From contig NZ_CP020809.1 in assembly GCF_002157835.1 (NCBI RefSeq), forward strand, positions 3,038,001 through 3,102,000: DNA of 64,000 nt, given 5' to 3'. The position numbers and the translations under genes were made by a program. The notes under the pieces were generated by a model. It was given only the letters and a program-made list of their open reading frames with translations, did not search any database and was not told the origin of the DNA. Below, piece by piece: positions 14,192-25,015 of this stretch. Each line of letters opens with the position of its first letter. Positions within the stretch are counted from its first letter, which is position 1. The DNA is from Mycobacterium dioxanotrophicus (GTDB lineage Bacteria; Actinomycetota; Actinomycetes; Mycobacteriales; Mycobacteriaceae).

Positions 14192-15111
14192 TCTGCGAGC
14201 GCACGATACTGCTGGTGGTACACACCGGACGGGATGAGGCCACCGAGGTCGCCCGCCGGGTCGAAAAAGTGCTGGGCGACAACGGGATCGGCCTGCGGGT
14301 GCTGTCGGCCGAAGCCGTCGACCGGGGCCCGCTGCACCTGGCTCCCGACGACATGCGCGCACTCGGTGTCGAGATCGAGGTGGTCGACCCCGACGAACGC
14401 GCCGCCGAGGGCTGCGAGCTGGTGCTGGTGCTGGGTGGTGACGGCACGTTCCTGCGGGCCGCCGAGTTGGCGCGCAATGTGGAGATCCCGGTGTTGGGCG
14501 TCAACCTCGGCCGGATCGGATTCCTGGCCGAGGCCGAAGCCGAGGCCATTGACCACGTGCTCGACCATGTCATCAAGCGGGCCTACCGGATCGAGAACCG
14601 GATGACCCTCGATGTGTCGGTGCGCGTCGGCAACGACATCATCAACCGGGGCTGGGCGCTCAACGAGGCGAGCCTCGAAAAGGGGCCCCGGCTCGGCGTA
14701 CTCGGCGTGGTTCTCGAAGTGGACGGCCGGCCGGTGTCGGCGTTCGGTTGCGATGGGGTGTTGGTCTCCACGCCCACCGGGTCCACGGCATACGCCTTCT
14801 CCGCGGGCGGCCCGGTGCTCTGGCCGGACTTGGAGGCGATCTTGGTGGTACCCAACAACGCCCACGCGTTGTTCGCCCGGCCGATGGTCACCAGCCCGGA
14901 TGCGTCGATCGCCATCGAGATCGAGGCCAGTGGTCATGACGCCCTGGTGTTCTGCGACGGCCGCCGGGAGATGGTCCTGCCCGCCGGCGGACGGTTGGAG
15001 GTGACCCGATGCGGGACGCCGTTGAAATGGGTCCGGCTCGACAGCGCACCGTTCACCGACCGGCTCGTGCGCAAATTCCAGCTGCCGGTCAGAGGCTGGC
15101 GGGGGAAGTAG
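14188..15111 (+). CDS. nadK: Inorganic polyphosphate/ATP-NAD kinase
   Basis: This enzyme phosphorylates NAD to NADP and is the source of cellular NADPH pools. It has 307 residues, the usual mycobacterial length. The GGDGT motif is at residues 83-87, followed by [10 protein letters not shown], the NEASL segment and the [20 protein letters not shown] signature of the diacylglycerol/NAD kinase fold. Its ATG overlaps the tlyA stop (ATGA), and recN follows after 4 bp, so the three are co-transcribed. Confidence 0.95.
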   Translation: MICERTILLVVHTGRDEATEVARRVEKVLGDNGIGLRVLSAEAVDRGPLHLAPDDMRALGVEIEVVDPDERAAEGCELVLVLGGDGTFLRAAELARNVEIPVLGVNLGRIGFLAEAEAEAIDHVLDHVIKRAYRIENRMTLDVSVRVGNDIINRGWALNEASLEKGPRLGVLGVVLEVDGRPVSAFGCDGVLVSTPTGSTAYAFSAGGPVLWPDLEAILVVPNNAHALFARPMVTSPDASIAIEIEASGHDALVFCDGRREMVLPAGGRLEVTRCGTPLKWVRLDSAPFTDRLVRKFQLPVRGWRGK

Positions 15112-15115
15112 GCAC

Positions 15116-16879
15116 GTGCTAGCTGAGATCCGAATCGAATCGCTCGGCGCGATCAGCTCTGCCACCGCCGAGTTCGACCGCGGACTGACCGTGTTGACCG
15201 GTGAGACCGGCATGGGCAAGACCATGGTGGTCACGAGCCTGCATCTGCTCGGCGGTGCTCGTGCGGATGCCACCCGGGTGCGGTCGGGTGCTGACCGGGC
15301 CGTGGTCGAAGGACGGTTCAGCACCACAGAACTCGGTGCCGACGTGGCACTGCGGGTCGATGAGCTGCTGGAATCCTCCGGTGCCGACCGCGACGACGAC
15401 GGAACGGTGATCGCCGCGCGTTCGGTCAGCCGGGTCGGGCCATCGCGCGCGTACCTCGGCGGCCGCAGCGTGCCGGCGAAGTCGCTGAGCAGTTTCACCG
15501 CTGAAGTGCTGACGCTGCACGGACAGAACGATCAGCTGCGATTGATGCGTCCGGACGAGCAGCGGGTGGCGCTGGACCGGTATGCCGACGTGGACAAGCT
15601 GTTGGCGCGGTATCGCCGTATCCGGGAGGAATGGCAGCTCGCGCGCAAGGATCTCGTCGACCGTCGGCAACGGGCGCGCGAACTCGCCCAGGAGGCCGAC
15701 CGGCTGAGCTTCGGGATCAACGAGATCGACGCAGTGGCACCGCAGCCCGGTGAGGACGAGGCCATCGTCGCCGACATCCGGCGGCTCTCGGAGCTCGATG
15801 CGCTGCGGGAGGCCGCGCAGACGGCGCGAGTGGCGCTGTCCGGTGCGCTCGACGATCCGTCGCCGGATGCGGTGTCGGCGACCGACGGTGTGGGGCAGGC
15901 GAAATCGGCTCTGGAGTCCACCGATGACGCGTCGCTGCAGGCGCTGGGCGTCCGATTGGCCGAAGCGGTCGTGGTGATCAGCGACGTCACCGCAGAGCTC
16001 GGTCATTACCTGGACGAATTGCCCAGCGATGCAAGCACATTGGAGACCAAGCTGGCGCGGCAGGCGGAGCTGCGCACACTGACCCGCAAGTACGCGGCAG
16101 ATATCGACGGGGTGCTGGCCTGGGCCCGTGATGCCGCCGACCGGCTGGCACAGCTGGACGTGTCGGAGGAGACGTTGGCCACGTTGGAGCGTCGCGTCGG
16201 AGAACTGGAAGGCCAGGTGGTGGCGGCCGCCGGCGAGCTGACCAAGGTCAGGGTCAAGGCCGCCAAGGGTCTGGCCAAGGCGGTCACGTCGGAACTGGCC
16301 GGCTTGGCCATGGCCAATGCGATCTTCAGCATCACCGTGACCCCGATGCCCGCGCGGGCCGACGACTCATCACCGGTGACACTGCCGGACGGGACGGTCG
16401 TACACGCCGGCCACGACGGGGTCGATGCCGTCGAGTTCGGCTTCACCGCGCACCGCGGCGCCGATGTTCTCCCGTTGACCAAGAGCGCATCGGGCGGTGA
16501 GCTCTCGCGCGTCATGCTCGCGCTCGAGGTGGTGCTGTCGGCCTCGGCCGAGGGCACCACGATGGTGTTCGACGAGGTCGACGCCGGTGTGGGTGGACGC
16601 GCGGCAGTGCAGATCGGCCGCCGGTTGGCCCGGCTGGCCCGGACCCATCAGGTCATCGTCGTCACCCACCTCCCGCAGGTGGCGGCCTACGCCGACGCGC
16701 ACCTGCTCGTCGATGCCGGTGACGGACGCCGCAAGTCCAGCGGCGTGCGGCGGATCGATGACGACGAGCGCGTCGCCGAACTGGCCAGAATGCTGGCCGG
16801 CCTGGGGGAGTCCGACAGCGGCAGGGCACATGCCAGGGAACTGCTGGAAGCGGCGCAGCAGGAACGCACTGCGCCCTGA
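15116..16879 (+). CDS. recN: DNA repair protein RecN
   Basis: RecN is an SMC-like ATPase that helps repair double-strand breaks. The 587-residue protein has Walker A (GETGMGKT, residues 29-36), a long coiled-coil middle (residues 165-390), the ABC signature SGGELSRVMLALE and Walker B VFDEVDAGVGG, then the H-loop VVTHLPQVAAYAD. GTG 15116 starts four bases after the nadK stop. It is the last gene of the tlyA-nadK-recN operon; the converging pseudogene at 16894 follows. Confidence 0.95.
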   Translation: MLAEIRIESLGAISSATAEFDRGLTVLTGETGMGKTMVVTSLHLLGGARADATRVRSGADRAVVEGRFSTTELGADVALRVDELLESSGADRDDDGTVIAARSVSRVGPSRAYLGGRSVPAKSLSSFTAEVLTLHGQNDQLRLMRPDEQRVALDRYADVDKLLARYRRIREEWQLARKDLVDRRQRARELAQEADRLSFGINEIDAVAPQPGEDEAIVADIRRLSELDALREAAQTARVALSGALDDPSPDAVSATDGVGQAKSALESTDDASLQALGVRLAEAVVVISDVTAELGHYLDELPSDASTLETKLARQAELRTLTRKYAADIDGVLAWARDAADRLAQLDVSEETLATLERRVGELEGQVVAAAGELTKVRVKAAKGLAKAVTSELAGLAMANAIFSITVTPMPARADDSSPVTLPDGTVVHAGHDGVDAVEFGFTAHRGADVLPLTKSASGGELSRVMLALEVVLSASAEGTTMVFDEVDAGVGGRAAVQIGRRLARLARTHQVIVVTHLPQVAAYADAHLLVDAGDGRRKSSGVRRIDDDERVAELARMLAGLGESDSGRAHARELLEAAQQERTAP

Positions 16880-17080
16880 CGGGTCCGCCTGCGTCAGGCC
16901 GGATTGGCCGGGGAGAGTTCGGCCGCACCCCAGCGCAACGGGCTCACGTCGCTGAGCTCCACCAGTTCGGTCATCGTGAAGTCGATCCAGCACTGGCTAC
17001 CGGCCGCAGGCTGCTCTTTCTGGCGAGTCCCCGTTTCTGAGTCCACCCGGTCTTGGAGTCGGGGTTTGGTTGATCCAGAT

Positions 17081-17914
17081 TCAGTTGATCTCGCAGGCCA
17101 CCGGGGTGTGGGTGCACCTGCATGCCGCAGCGTACTCGGCCGGCGTTAGGTAACCCAGCGATGAGTGGCGGTGTCGGTGGTTATGCTCTTCCTTGAAGTC
17201 TCCGATGACCACGCGGGCCTCGAACAGGGTGTTCCAGTGATTGCGGTTGAGGCACTCCTTCCGAAGCCGGTTGTTAAATGATTCAATATGCCCGTTATTC
17301 CACGGCGTCCCTGGCGGAATATACGACGTACCTAACTTGCCGTCGCAAAACTGTTGCAGCGCTTGAGAAATGAACTCCGGACCGTTATCCATCCGCAGCA
17401 CCTTCGGCGGCCCGCCGGCCACGGCGAACACCTTCTCCAGCTCATCGACGAGCTCCTTGCCGGTGATCGAGCGTTCGACCATGTTCAGCAGCGACTCGCG
17501 GGTGTGCTCGTCGACCATCGAGGCGATCTTGATCGCCTTGCCGTCGACAGTGGAATCGAACTGGAAGTCGATCGCCCACACCACCTTCGGAGCATCGGCC
17601 TCGATCGGCGGGATCGACGACACCCCAGCCCGCTTACGCGGCGACCTGACTTTCACCTGCAGCCCCTCCTCGCGCCACAGACGGTGGATCTTCTTCTTGT
17701 TGACCTCACGGCGCTCGTCGTAGCGCAACGCCGCCCAGGCGCGGCGGAACCCGTGACATGGGTGTTTGGTGGCGTAGGAACGCAGCCAGGCCCGCGTCTC
17801 GGCGTCCGGATCGACGGGGGTCTGCGACAGTGGCAGGCGGCGGTGGGTGGAGCGGGCCAGCCCAACTGCGGTGCACGCCAACCGTTCCGACATGCCCAAC
17901 GTGGTGGTGAGCAT
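17081..17914 (-). CDS. IS3-family transposase OrfB (DDE catalytic part)
   Basis: The 277-residue integrase core has the DDE residues visible in WAIDFQFD, RMDNGPEF and HIESFNNRL, with an HTH_21 region (GFRRAWAALRYDERREVNKKKIHRLWREEGL) before them. OrfB of this family is normally made as an OrfAB fusion by -1 frameshifting near the end of OrfA; the OrfB frame is open upstream of 17914 and overlaps OrfA. It looks intact. Confidence 0.88.
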   Translation of the reverse strand: MLTTTLGMSERLACTAVGLARSTHRRLPLSQTPVDPDAETRAWLRSYATKHPCHGFRRAWAALRYDERREVNKKKIHRLWREEGLQVKVRSPRKRAGVSSIPPIEADAPKVVWAIDFQFDSTVDGKAIKIASMVDEHTRESLLNMVERSITGKELVDELEKVFAVAGGPPKVLRMDNGPEFISQALQQFCDGKLGTSYIPPGTPWNNGHIESFNNRLRKECLNRNHWNTLFEARVVIGDFKEEHNHRHRHSSLGYLTPAEYAAACRCTHTPVACEIN

Positions 17915-17943
17915 GACGACGGCGCGGCGCTTGGCAGCTGGGC

Positions 17944-18225
17944 CTAGAATTTTCCCTTGGCGACCTCCCGCAAGGCGTCTTTGACCAGCTCAGCCTCGGC
18001 CAGCAGCCGCTTGAGCCGAGCGTTCTGCTCGCGCAGCTCCTTGAGTTCCTTGGCGGCATCGGTGTCCATCCCGCCATAGGCGCGGCGCCAGTTGTACAGC
18101 GTCGCCGCCGACACCTCCAGCTCAGCGGCGATCTCCTCACCGGTCTTACCCGCCGCAGCCAACTCGTCCGCGCGACGCAGCTTGCGCACAATGTCCTCCG
18201 CGGAATGCCGCTTCCGACCAGCCAT
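17944..18225 (-). CDS. IS3-family transposase OrfA (HTH part)
   Basis: A 93-residue protein with a helix-turn-helix (SAEDIVRKLRRADELAAAGK ... VSAATLYNWRRAYGGM) and a C-terminal leucine-zipper-like segment (ELREQNARLKRLLAEAELVK). This binds the IS ends and aids dimerisation. It looks intact. Confidence 0.88.
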   Translation of the reverse strand: MAGRKRHSAEDIVRKLRRADELAAAGKTGEEIAAELEVSAATLYNWRRAYGGMDTDAAKELKELREQNARLKRLLAEAELVKDALREVAKGKF

Positions 18226-19079
18226 ACGTTCATCGTCCCTTCACGCCCGACATCGGGCTACAGGACTCTAAAACTGCATGGACCCAATCAGTGGGAACAC
18301 GCCATTTCCATCCGATCTCGGCGGTTCCGGTGAGTTGGAGGGTGGCGCCGGTGTGCCAGTCCGGGATCAGCAGTCCGCAGCGGGGATTGGCGCTGATGTT
18401 GCCGAGCGTCATGAACATCGAGTTGCCGCGGTAATCCGGCCAGCGCAAGCGCGTCGGCGAAAGTACCTGGAGGAATCCGGGATTGCCGCCGCGGTGGGAT
18501 GCATCGGTGTTTCCCTCGAGGTCGGCGGACCCGATGAAGAACGTATCGGTCGCGACGATCGTTCTGCGGTGATCCTCGGAGAGAATTACCGTGCGGTGGG
18601 CGCGGGGGAGGGCGGTCGGTCGCACCGCCTCGACGTGGCGGCGCGTGATGTATTTCGGGCAGTTCGAGTACACCTGCTCGGTGCGGATCCGCACCCCACC
18701 GCTGATCGGCTCGGCTGTTCCGTTGACCCGCATCCGGCGTCGCGTCTGCGGCTGGACAGCGATCAGGCCCACCGGGCGGGTCCGCTGCAGGGCGTCGTGC
18801 AGCGGGTCGCACGCAGCGGGTAGCCCGCTGATCGTGACGGTCCGCGCGTCCTCGGCGCGCACGAAGCCGGGCGCCCCGGCGATCAGGCTGGTCCATAGCC
18901 GGCCCGCGTCGTCGGCCGCGGCCAGCACGATCAGAGGTTGGTCGGTCAGGAAGTCCGCCGCGGCAGCGGGGATTTCTTGGCGGACCATCCGGCCGACGCG
19001 TTCGGCGATCTCGGTCTGGCCCATGCGCTGCTGGACCGCGAGCTCACCTGGGTGATAGAGAGCGTTCACCGCGACCGAC

Positions 19080-19541
19080 TCAGAAGAAGCCGCAGGTGGG
19101 AGCCGAACCGCTGGGTGCCGGGGCATGCTCTGCGCCGCCGGGTGCGTACACCTCCAGCCGGATGCCGTCGGGGTCGGTGAAGAAGATGCCACCCGATGCG
19201 GCCCCCTCTCCGTGTGCGACGACACCGTCGTAGGCGAACCGGACATCGTGTTCCTTGAGTACCGCCTCCACTGCCCGCACCTGATCCACGCTGTCGACCT
19301 CGAACGACAGGTGGTGCAGGCCAGGCGTATTCGCCGAGAAGGCGCCGTCGCTCTGCTGCCAGAGGGTCAGTCGAAGGACGCCTTCGGACCCGAGGAATGC
19401 GTACCGGTGCTCGCCGTCCGTACTGACGCTGATGGGCTCGAAACCGAGGGCCCGTCGATAGAACTCGATCGACCGCTCGAGGTCGGTGACGTTGAGGCCG
19501 ACATGGCCGGTGGCGGGGCGGGGGGTGATGGCGGTGGGCAT
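19080..19541 (-). CDS. VOC-superfamily (glyoxalase/dioxygenase-like) protein
   Basis: The 153-residue protein has two beta-alpha-beta-beta-beta modules: HVGLNVTDLERSIEFYRRAL at the start and HHLSFEVDSVDQVRAVEAVL in the middle. Candidate metal ligands are the His in GHVGLNV, the His in LHHLSFEV and the Glu in GIRLEVYAP. Substrate is unknown; the family covers glyoxalases, extradiol dioxygenases and bleomycin/fosfomycin resistance proteins. The PPOX pseudogene is downstream, and the CGNR regulator gene is divergent. Confidence 0.82.
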   Translation of the reverse strand: MPTAITPRPATGHVGLNVTDLERSIEFYRRALGFEPISVSTDGEHRYAFLGSEGVLRLTLWQQSDGAFSANTPGLHHLSFEVDSVDQVRAVEAVLKEHDVRFAYDGVVAHGEGAASGGIFFTDPDGIRLEVYAPGGAEHAPAPSGSAPTCGFF

Positions 19542-19677
19542 CGTGCTCCTCCAAGAGGCGTAACCGATAAACTGACAAATGAAGGTTAGGCAGAATTCCG
19601 ACGGGGTGTCAACCGGTTAAACTAATTTCAATGGTTAGTCGGTCGGGGTCCGGTTCGCCGCGGAAGGAGGCGGGATA
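19542..19677. promoter_or_regulatory. Divergent control region between VOC and CGNR genes
   Basis: The 136-bp AT-richer gap carries a perfect AACCGGTT palindrome at 19611-19618, an interrupted TAACC(n18)GGTTA dyad at 19561-19588, and CTAA(n9)TTAG at 19622-19638. These are plausible binding sites for the adjacent CGNR regulator, but no binding motif is known to me. GGAGG at 19666-19670 is the ribosome-binding site of the plus-strand gene. Confidence 0.35.
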
Positions 19678-20205
19678 ATGTCGGGTATGCGCGATCCGCG
19701 CCCTCACCTCGGCGAACCCCTCGCGCTGGATCTGTTGAACACGCGATGGATGTCGAGTGACGGCCCCCAAGACCTGCTGTCCGACGTGGATGGCGTGCAG
19801 TGCTGGCTTGCGACCAACCACCTCGCCGATCGCTGCCGGGCCGACGAAGAGGTGCGCAGTGCGCTGGTGGCCACGCGCGAGGCGATCCTCGCGGTGGTCG
19901 AGCGCCGCTCCTCGGACGACCTCAATGCCGTGCTCGACCGCGGCCGGATCCGGCGGACGCTTTCCGAGTCCGGCCCGCAAGAACTCGCCGACGTACCGCA
20001 CCCATGGCTCGCGCCGTGGCTGGCGGCCGACAGTCTGTTGAGTTTGCTCGGAGAGGCACCCGATCGCATCAAGCAGTGCGCGCACCCGCACTGCATCTTG
20101 TGGTTCCACGACACCTCGAAGAACGGCGCGCGACGGTGGCATTCGATGGCGGTCTGCGGCAATCGGGCGAAGGCTGCGCGTCACTACGCCGCGAAGCGCG
20201 ATTGA
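19678..20205 (+). CDS. CGNR zinc-finger protein with ABATE-type N-terminal domain, putative regulator
   Basis: The 175-residue protein starts at ATG 19678 with GGAGG seven bases upstream. Residues 1-120 match the stress-induced transcription-regulator (ABATE) domain (GEPLALDLLNTRW near the start). The C-terminus holds the CGNR zinc finger: CAHPHC, then RRWHSMAVCGNRAKAARHYA, giving three conserved Cys. Such proteins are thought to bind DNA. Being divergent from the VOC/PPOX genes, it probably controls them. Confidence 0.82.
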   Translation: MSGMRDPRPHLGEPLALDLLNTRWMSSDGPQDLLSDVDGVQCWLATNHLADRCRADEEVRSALVATREAILAVVERRSSDDLNAVLDRGRIRRTLSESGPQELADVPHPWLAPWLAADSLLSLLGEAPDRIKQCAHPHCILWFHDTSKNGARRWHSMAVCGNRAKAARHYAAKRD

Positions 20206-20305
20206 GACCGTTTAGTTGTTACGCATGTGACTAAAGGTCACTTCTGAGGCTGATGTTACGGCGCGCCTCCGTGGCTAGCCCGTTGATCCCCGACAGAATC
20301 GGCGC

Positions 20306-21490
20306 ATGAAGATGTCAGCGCTGCTTGCCCGCAATGCCAGTTCGCGCCCGGGGATCACGGGAACTGCCCGGGTGGACCGCGACATCGATCGACTTCTTCG
20401 CCGAGTGGGGGCCGGGGACATCGTCGTGCTCGACGTCCAGGACCTGGACCGGATCACCGCAGACGCGCTGGTCGAGGCCAATGTCGCCGGTGTCGTCAAC
20501 GCATCCCCCTCGATCTCCGGCCGCTATCCCAATCTGGGTCCGGAGGTGCTGGTCGCCAACGGCGTGGTGCTCATCGACGAGGCCGGCCCCGAGATCTTCA
20601 AGAAGGTCAAAGACGGCGCGCGGGTGCGGTTGAACAACGGCGGCGTGTACGCCGGTGACCGGCGCCTCGCCCTGGGCACCGAGCGCACCGACCATGAGAT
20701 CCACGACCTCATGCACGAGGCCAAGAGCGGATTGGTGGCCCATCTCGAGGCCTTCGCCGGCAACACCATCGAGTTCATCCGCAGCGAGAGCCCCCTGCTC
20801 ATCGACGGCATCGGCATCCCGGACGTCGACGTCGACCTGCACCGCAGGCACGTGGTGATCGTCGCCGAGGAACCCAACGCCGCCGCGGACCTCAGGGCCC
20901 TCAAGCCGTTCATCAAGGAGTATCAGCCGGTTCTCGTCGGTGTCGGGGTCGGCGCCGACGTGCTGCGCAAGGCCGGGTACCGGCCCGCGCTGATCGTCGG
21001 TGATCCGGACAAGCTGAGCGTGGAGGTGCTGCGCTGCGGCGCCCAGGTGGTGCTGCCCGCCGACGCCGATGGCCACGCCGCCGGGCTCGAGCGCATTCAG
21101 GATCTCGGGATCGGGGCGATGACCTTCCCGGCCGCCGGGTCGGCCGCCGACCTCGCGCTGCTGCTGTGTGACCACCACGGCGCCTCGCTGATCGTCACCG
21201 CGGGCCACGCCGCCAACATCGAGGAGTTCTTCGACCGCTCCCGGCAGGCCAGCAACCCGTCGACCTTCCTGACCCGGCTGAAGGTGGGGGAGAAGCTGGT
21301 CGACGCCAAAGCGGTGGCAACGCTCTACCGCAGCCGGGTGTCCGGCGGTGCGATCGCGCTGCTGGTGCTGGCCATGCTGGTGGCCGTCATCGTCGCGCTG
21401 TGGGTGTCGCGCGCCGACACCGCGGTGCTCGACTGGGTGGCCAACTATTGGCACCAGTTCATCACCTGGGTGCAGGGCCTGGTCAGCTAG
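20306..21490 (+). CDS. steA: SteA-like membrane-anchored protein (Rv1697-like)
   Basis: The 394-residue protein is the mycobacterial Rv1697 family, related to corynebacterial SteA, a cytokinetic-ring component that works with SteB in cell separation and envelope integrity. It has a soluble thiamin-pyrophosphokinase-like region (LIVGDPDKLSVEVLRCGAQV, DADGHAAGLERIQDLGIGAM) and one C-terminal membrane segment (IALLVLAMLVAVIVALWVS). The function here is inferred from homology and from its pairing with the next gene, 14 bp downstream. Confidence 0.85.
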   Translation: MKMSALLARNASSRPGITGTARVDRDIDRLLRRVGAGDIVVLDVQDLDRITADALVEANVAGVVNASPSISGRYPNLGPEVLVANGVVLIDEAGPEIFKKVKDGARVRLNNGGVYAGDRRLALGTERTDHEIHDLMHEAKSGLVAHLEAFAGNTIEFIRSESPLLIDGIGIPDVDVDLHRRHVVIVAEEPNAAADLRALKPFIKEYQPVLVGVGVGADVLRKAGYRPALIVGDPDKLSVEVLRCGAQVVLPADADGHAAGLERIQDLGIGAMTFPAAGSAADLALLLCDHHGASLIVTAGHAANIEEFFDRSRQASNPSTFLTRLKVGEKLVDAKAVATLYRSRVSGGAIALLVLAMLVAVIVALWVSRADTAVLDWVANYWHQFITWVQGLVS

Positions 21491-21504
21491 TCGACGGCTG
21501 AGCT

Positions 21505-22443
21505 GTGATTTCACTACGCGCACACGCGATCTCGTTGGCAGCGGTGTTCCTGGCGCTGGCCATCGGCGTCGCCCTCGGGTCCGGGCTGCTGTCCAACACG
21601 GTGCTGTCCGGTTTGCGTGACGACAAACAACAGCTTCAACACCAGATCGACTCGCTCACCGAGGACAAGAACGCGCTCAACCAGAAACTCAACGCCGCAG
21701 GCGAATTCGATGCGCAACTGGCGCCGCGGATGGTGCGTGACGCGCTCAAGGACAAGTCCGTGGTGCTGTTCCGCACGCCCGACGCCGCCGACGGCGATGT
21801 CGACGCGATCGCGCGCATCATCGGACAGGCCGGCGGCACCGTCAGCGGCGCGGTGTCGATGACGAGCGAGTTCGTCGAGGCCAACTCTGCCGACAAGTTG
21901 CTCTCGGTGGTCAACTCGCCCGTCGTGCCCGCAGGCAAACAGCTCAACACCGTCGCCCTCGACCAAGGCTCGCAGGCGGGCGACCTTCTCGGGATGGCGC
22001 TGCTCATCGACAAGAACCCGACGGTTCCTCCGGTCGACGACACCCAGCGCAACACCGTGCTGACCGCGCTGCGCGATACCGGGTTCCTCAGCTACAACGG
22101 GCACATCGGCGCCGCCAACACCGCGGTGATCGTGACGGGAGGGCCGTTGGGCGACGACGGCGGCAACCGCGGGACCACGGTCGCGCGACTGGCCGCCGGG
22201 CTGGCTCCGCACGGATCCGGTGTCGTCCTGATCGGCCGCGATGGTTCGGCCTCGGGCACGGGCCCGGTCGCGGTGGTCAGATCCGATGCCGGTCTCACCG
22301 GCGCCGTCAGTACTGTCGACGACGCTGACACCAGCGCTGGCCAGATCACGACCGTGTTGGCCCTCGGCGAACTCGCGTCCGGTGGCAAGCCGGGACAGTA
22401 CGGCACTGGTCGCGGTGCGGCCTCGGTCACCCTGCCGCAGTAG
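21505..22443 (+). CDS. mctB: MctB/SteB-like coiled-coil envelope protein (Rv1698-like)
   Basis: The 312-residue protein starts at GTG 21505. An N-terminal membrane anchor (ISLAAVFLALAIGVALGSGL) is followed by a coiled coil (DDKQQLQHQIDSLTEDKNAL) and an alpha/beta periplasmic domain. The M. tuberculosis homologue was reported as the copper-efflux channel MctB; the corynebacterial homologue SteB partners SteA. The two views are not reconciled by sequence. It is in an operon with steA; pyrG follows after a repeat-bearing gap. Confidence 0.85.
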   Translation: MISLRAHAISLAAVFLALAIGVALGSGLLSNTVLSGLRDDKQQLQHQIDSLTEDKNALNQKLNAAGEFDAQLAPRMVRDALKDKSVVLFRTPDAADGDVDAIARIIGQAGGTVSGAVSMTSEFVEANSADKLLSVVNSPVVPAGKQLNTVALDQGSQAGDLLGMALLIDKNPTVPPVDDTQRNTVLTALRDTGFLSYNGHIGAANTAVIVTGGPLGDDGGNRGTTVARLAAGLAPHGSGVVLIGRDGSASGTGPVAVVRSDAGLTGAVSTVDDADTSAGQITTVLALGELASGGKPGQYGTGRGAASVTLPQ

Positions 22444-22454
22444 CGGCCCGCATA

Positions 22455-22529
22455 GATTTGCTCCTCATGTCCGCGGTATCTGATTTGCTCCTCGCGTCCG
22501 CGGCACCGATTTGCTCCTCCCGTCCGCGG
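22455..22529. repeat. Three copies of a 22-bp repeat upstream of pyrG
   Basis: Units at 22455-22476, 22482-22503 and 22508-22529 share GATTTGCTCCTC, two or three variable bases, then TCCGCGG. Starts are 27 and 26 bp apart. Units differ only in the middle (AT, GC, CC before GTCCGCGG). They occupy the gap between mctB and pyrG, ending 106 bp before the pyrG start. Confidence 0.85.
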
Positions 22530-22563
22530 TGCGTCTGCAACAGCTTGTCCGCGACGGTGTTAA

Positions 22564-25011
<2,448 letters not shown>

Positions 25012-25015
<4 letters not shown>

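Larger units (their letters stand above)
17021..18286 (-). mobile_element. IS3-family insertion sequence (copy 1)
   Basis: The element is about 1,266 bp with two overlapping transposase frames on the minus strand. The ends form an imperfect inverted repeat starting TGG and sharing GTTTnnGAGTCC (17033-17044 against 18263-18274). No direct repeat is seen at the flanks (TTC on the left, ATC on the right), so the borders are approximate to a few bases. It sits inside the PPOX gene. Confidence 0.8.
16894..19069 (-). pseudogene. Pyridoxamine 5'-phosphate oxidase-like (PPOX) flavoprotein gene split by an IS3-family element
   Basis: The 5' part runs from GTG 19069 to 18287 and the 3' part from 17020 to 16894; the IS element at 17021-18286 separates them. 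The N-terminal piece (AVQQRMGQTEIAERVGRMVR, ...YSNCPKYITRRHVE) and the orphan C-terminal piece (WIDFTMTELVELSDVSPLRW) are typical of the PPOX family that binds FMN or related cofactors. The two pieces do not rejoin in frame at the simple IS borders and no target duplication is visible, so the locus has decayed further. It followed the VOC gene in one operon (10-bp gap). Confidence 0.8.

Noticed and set aside
22455..22529. CRISPR array
   Set aside because: Spacing between units is only 4-5 bases and there are no cas genes.
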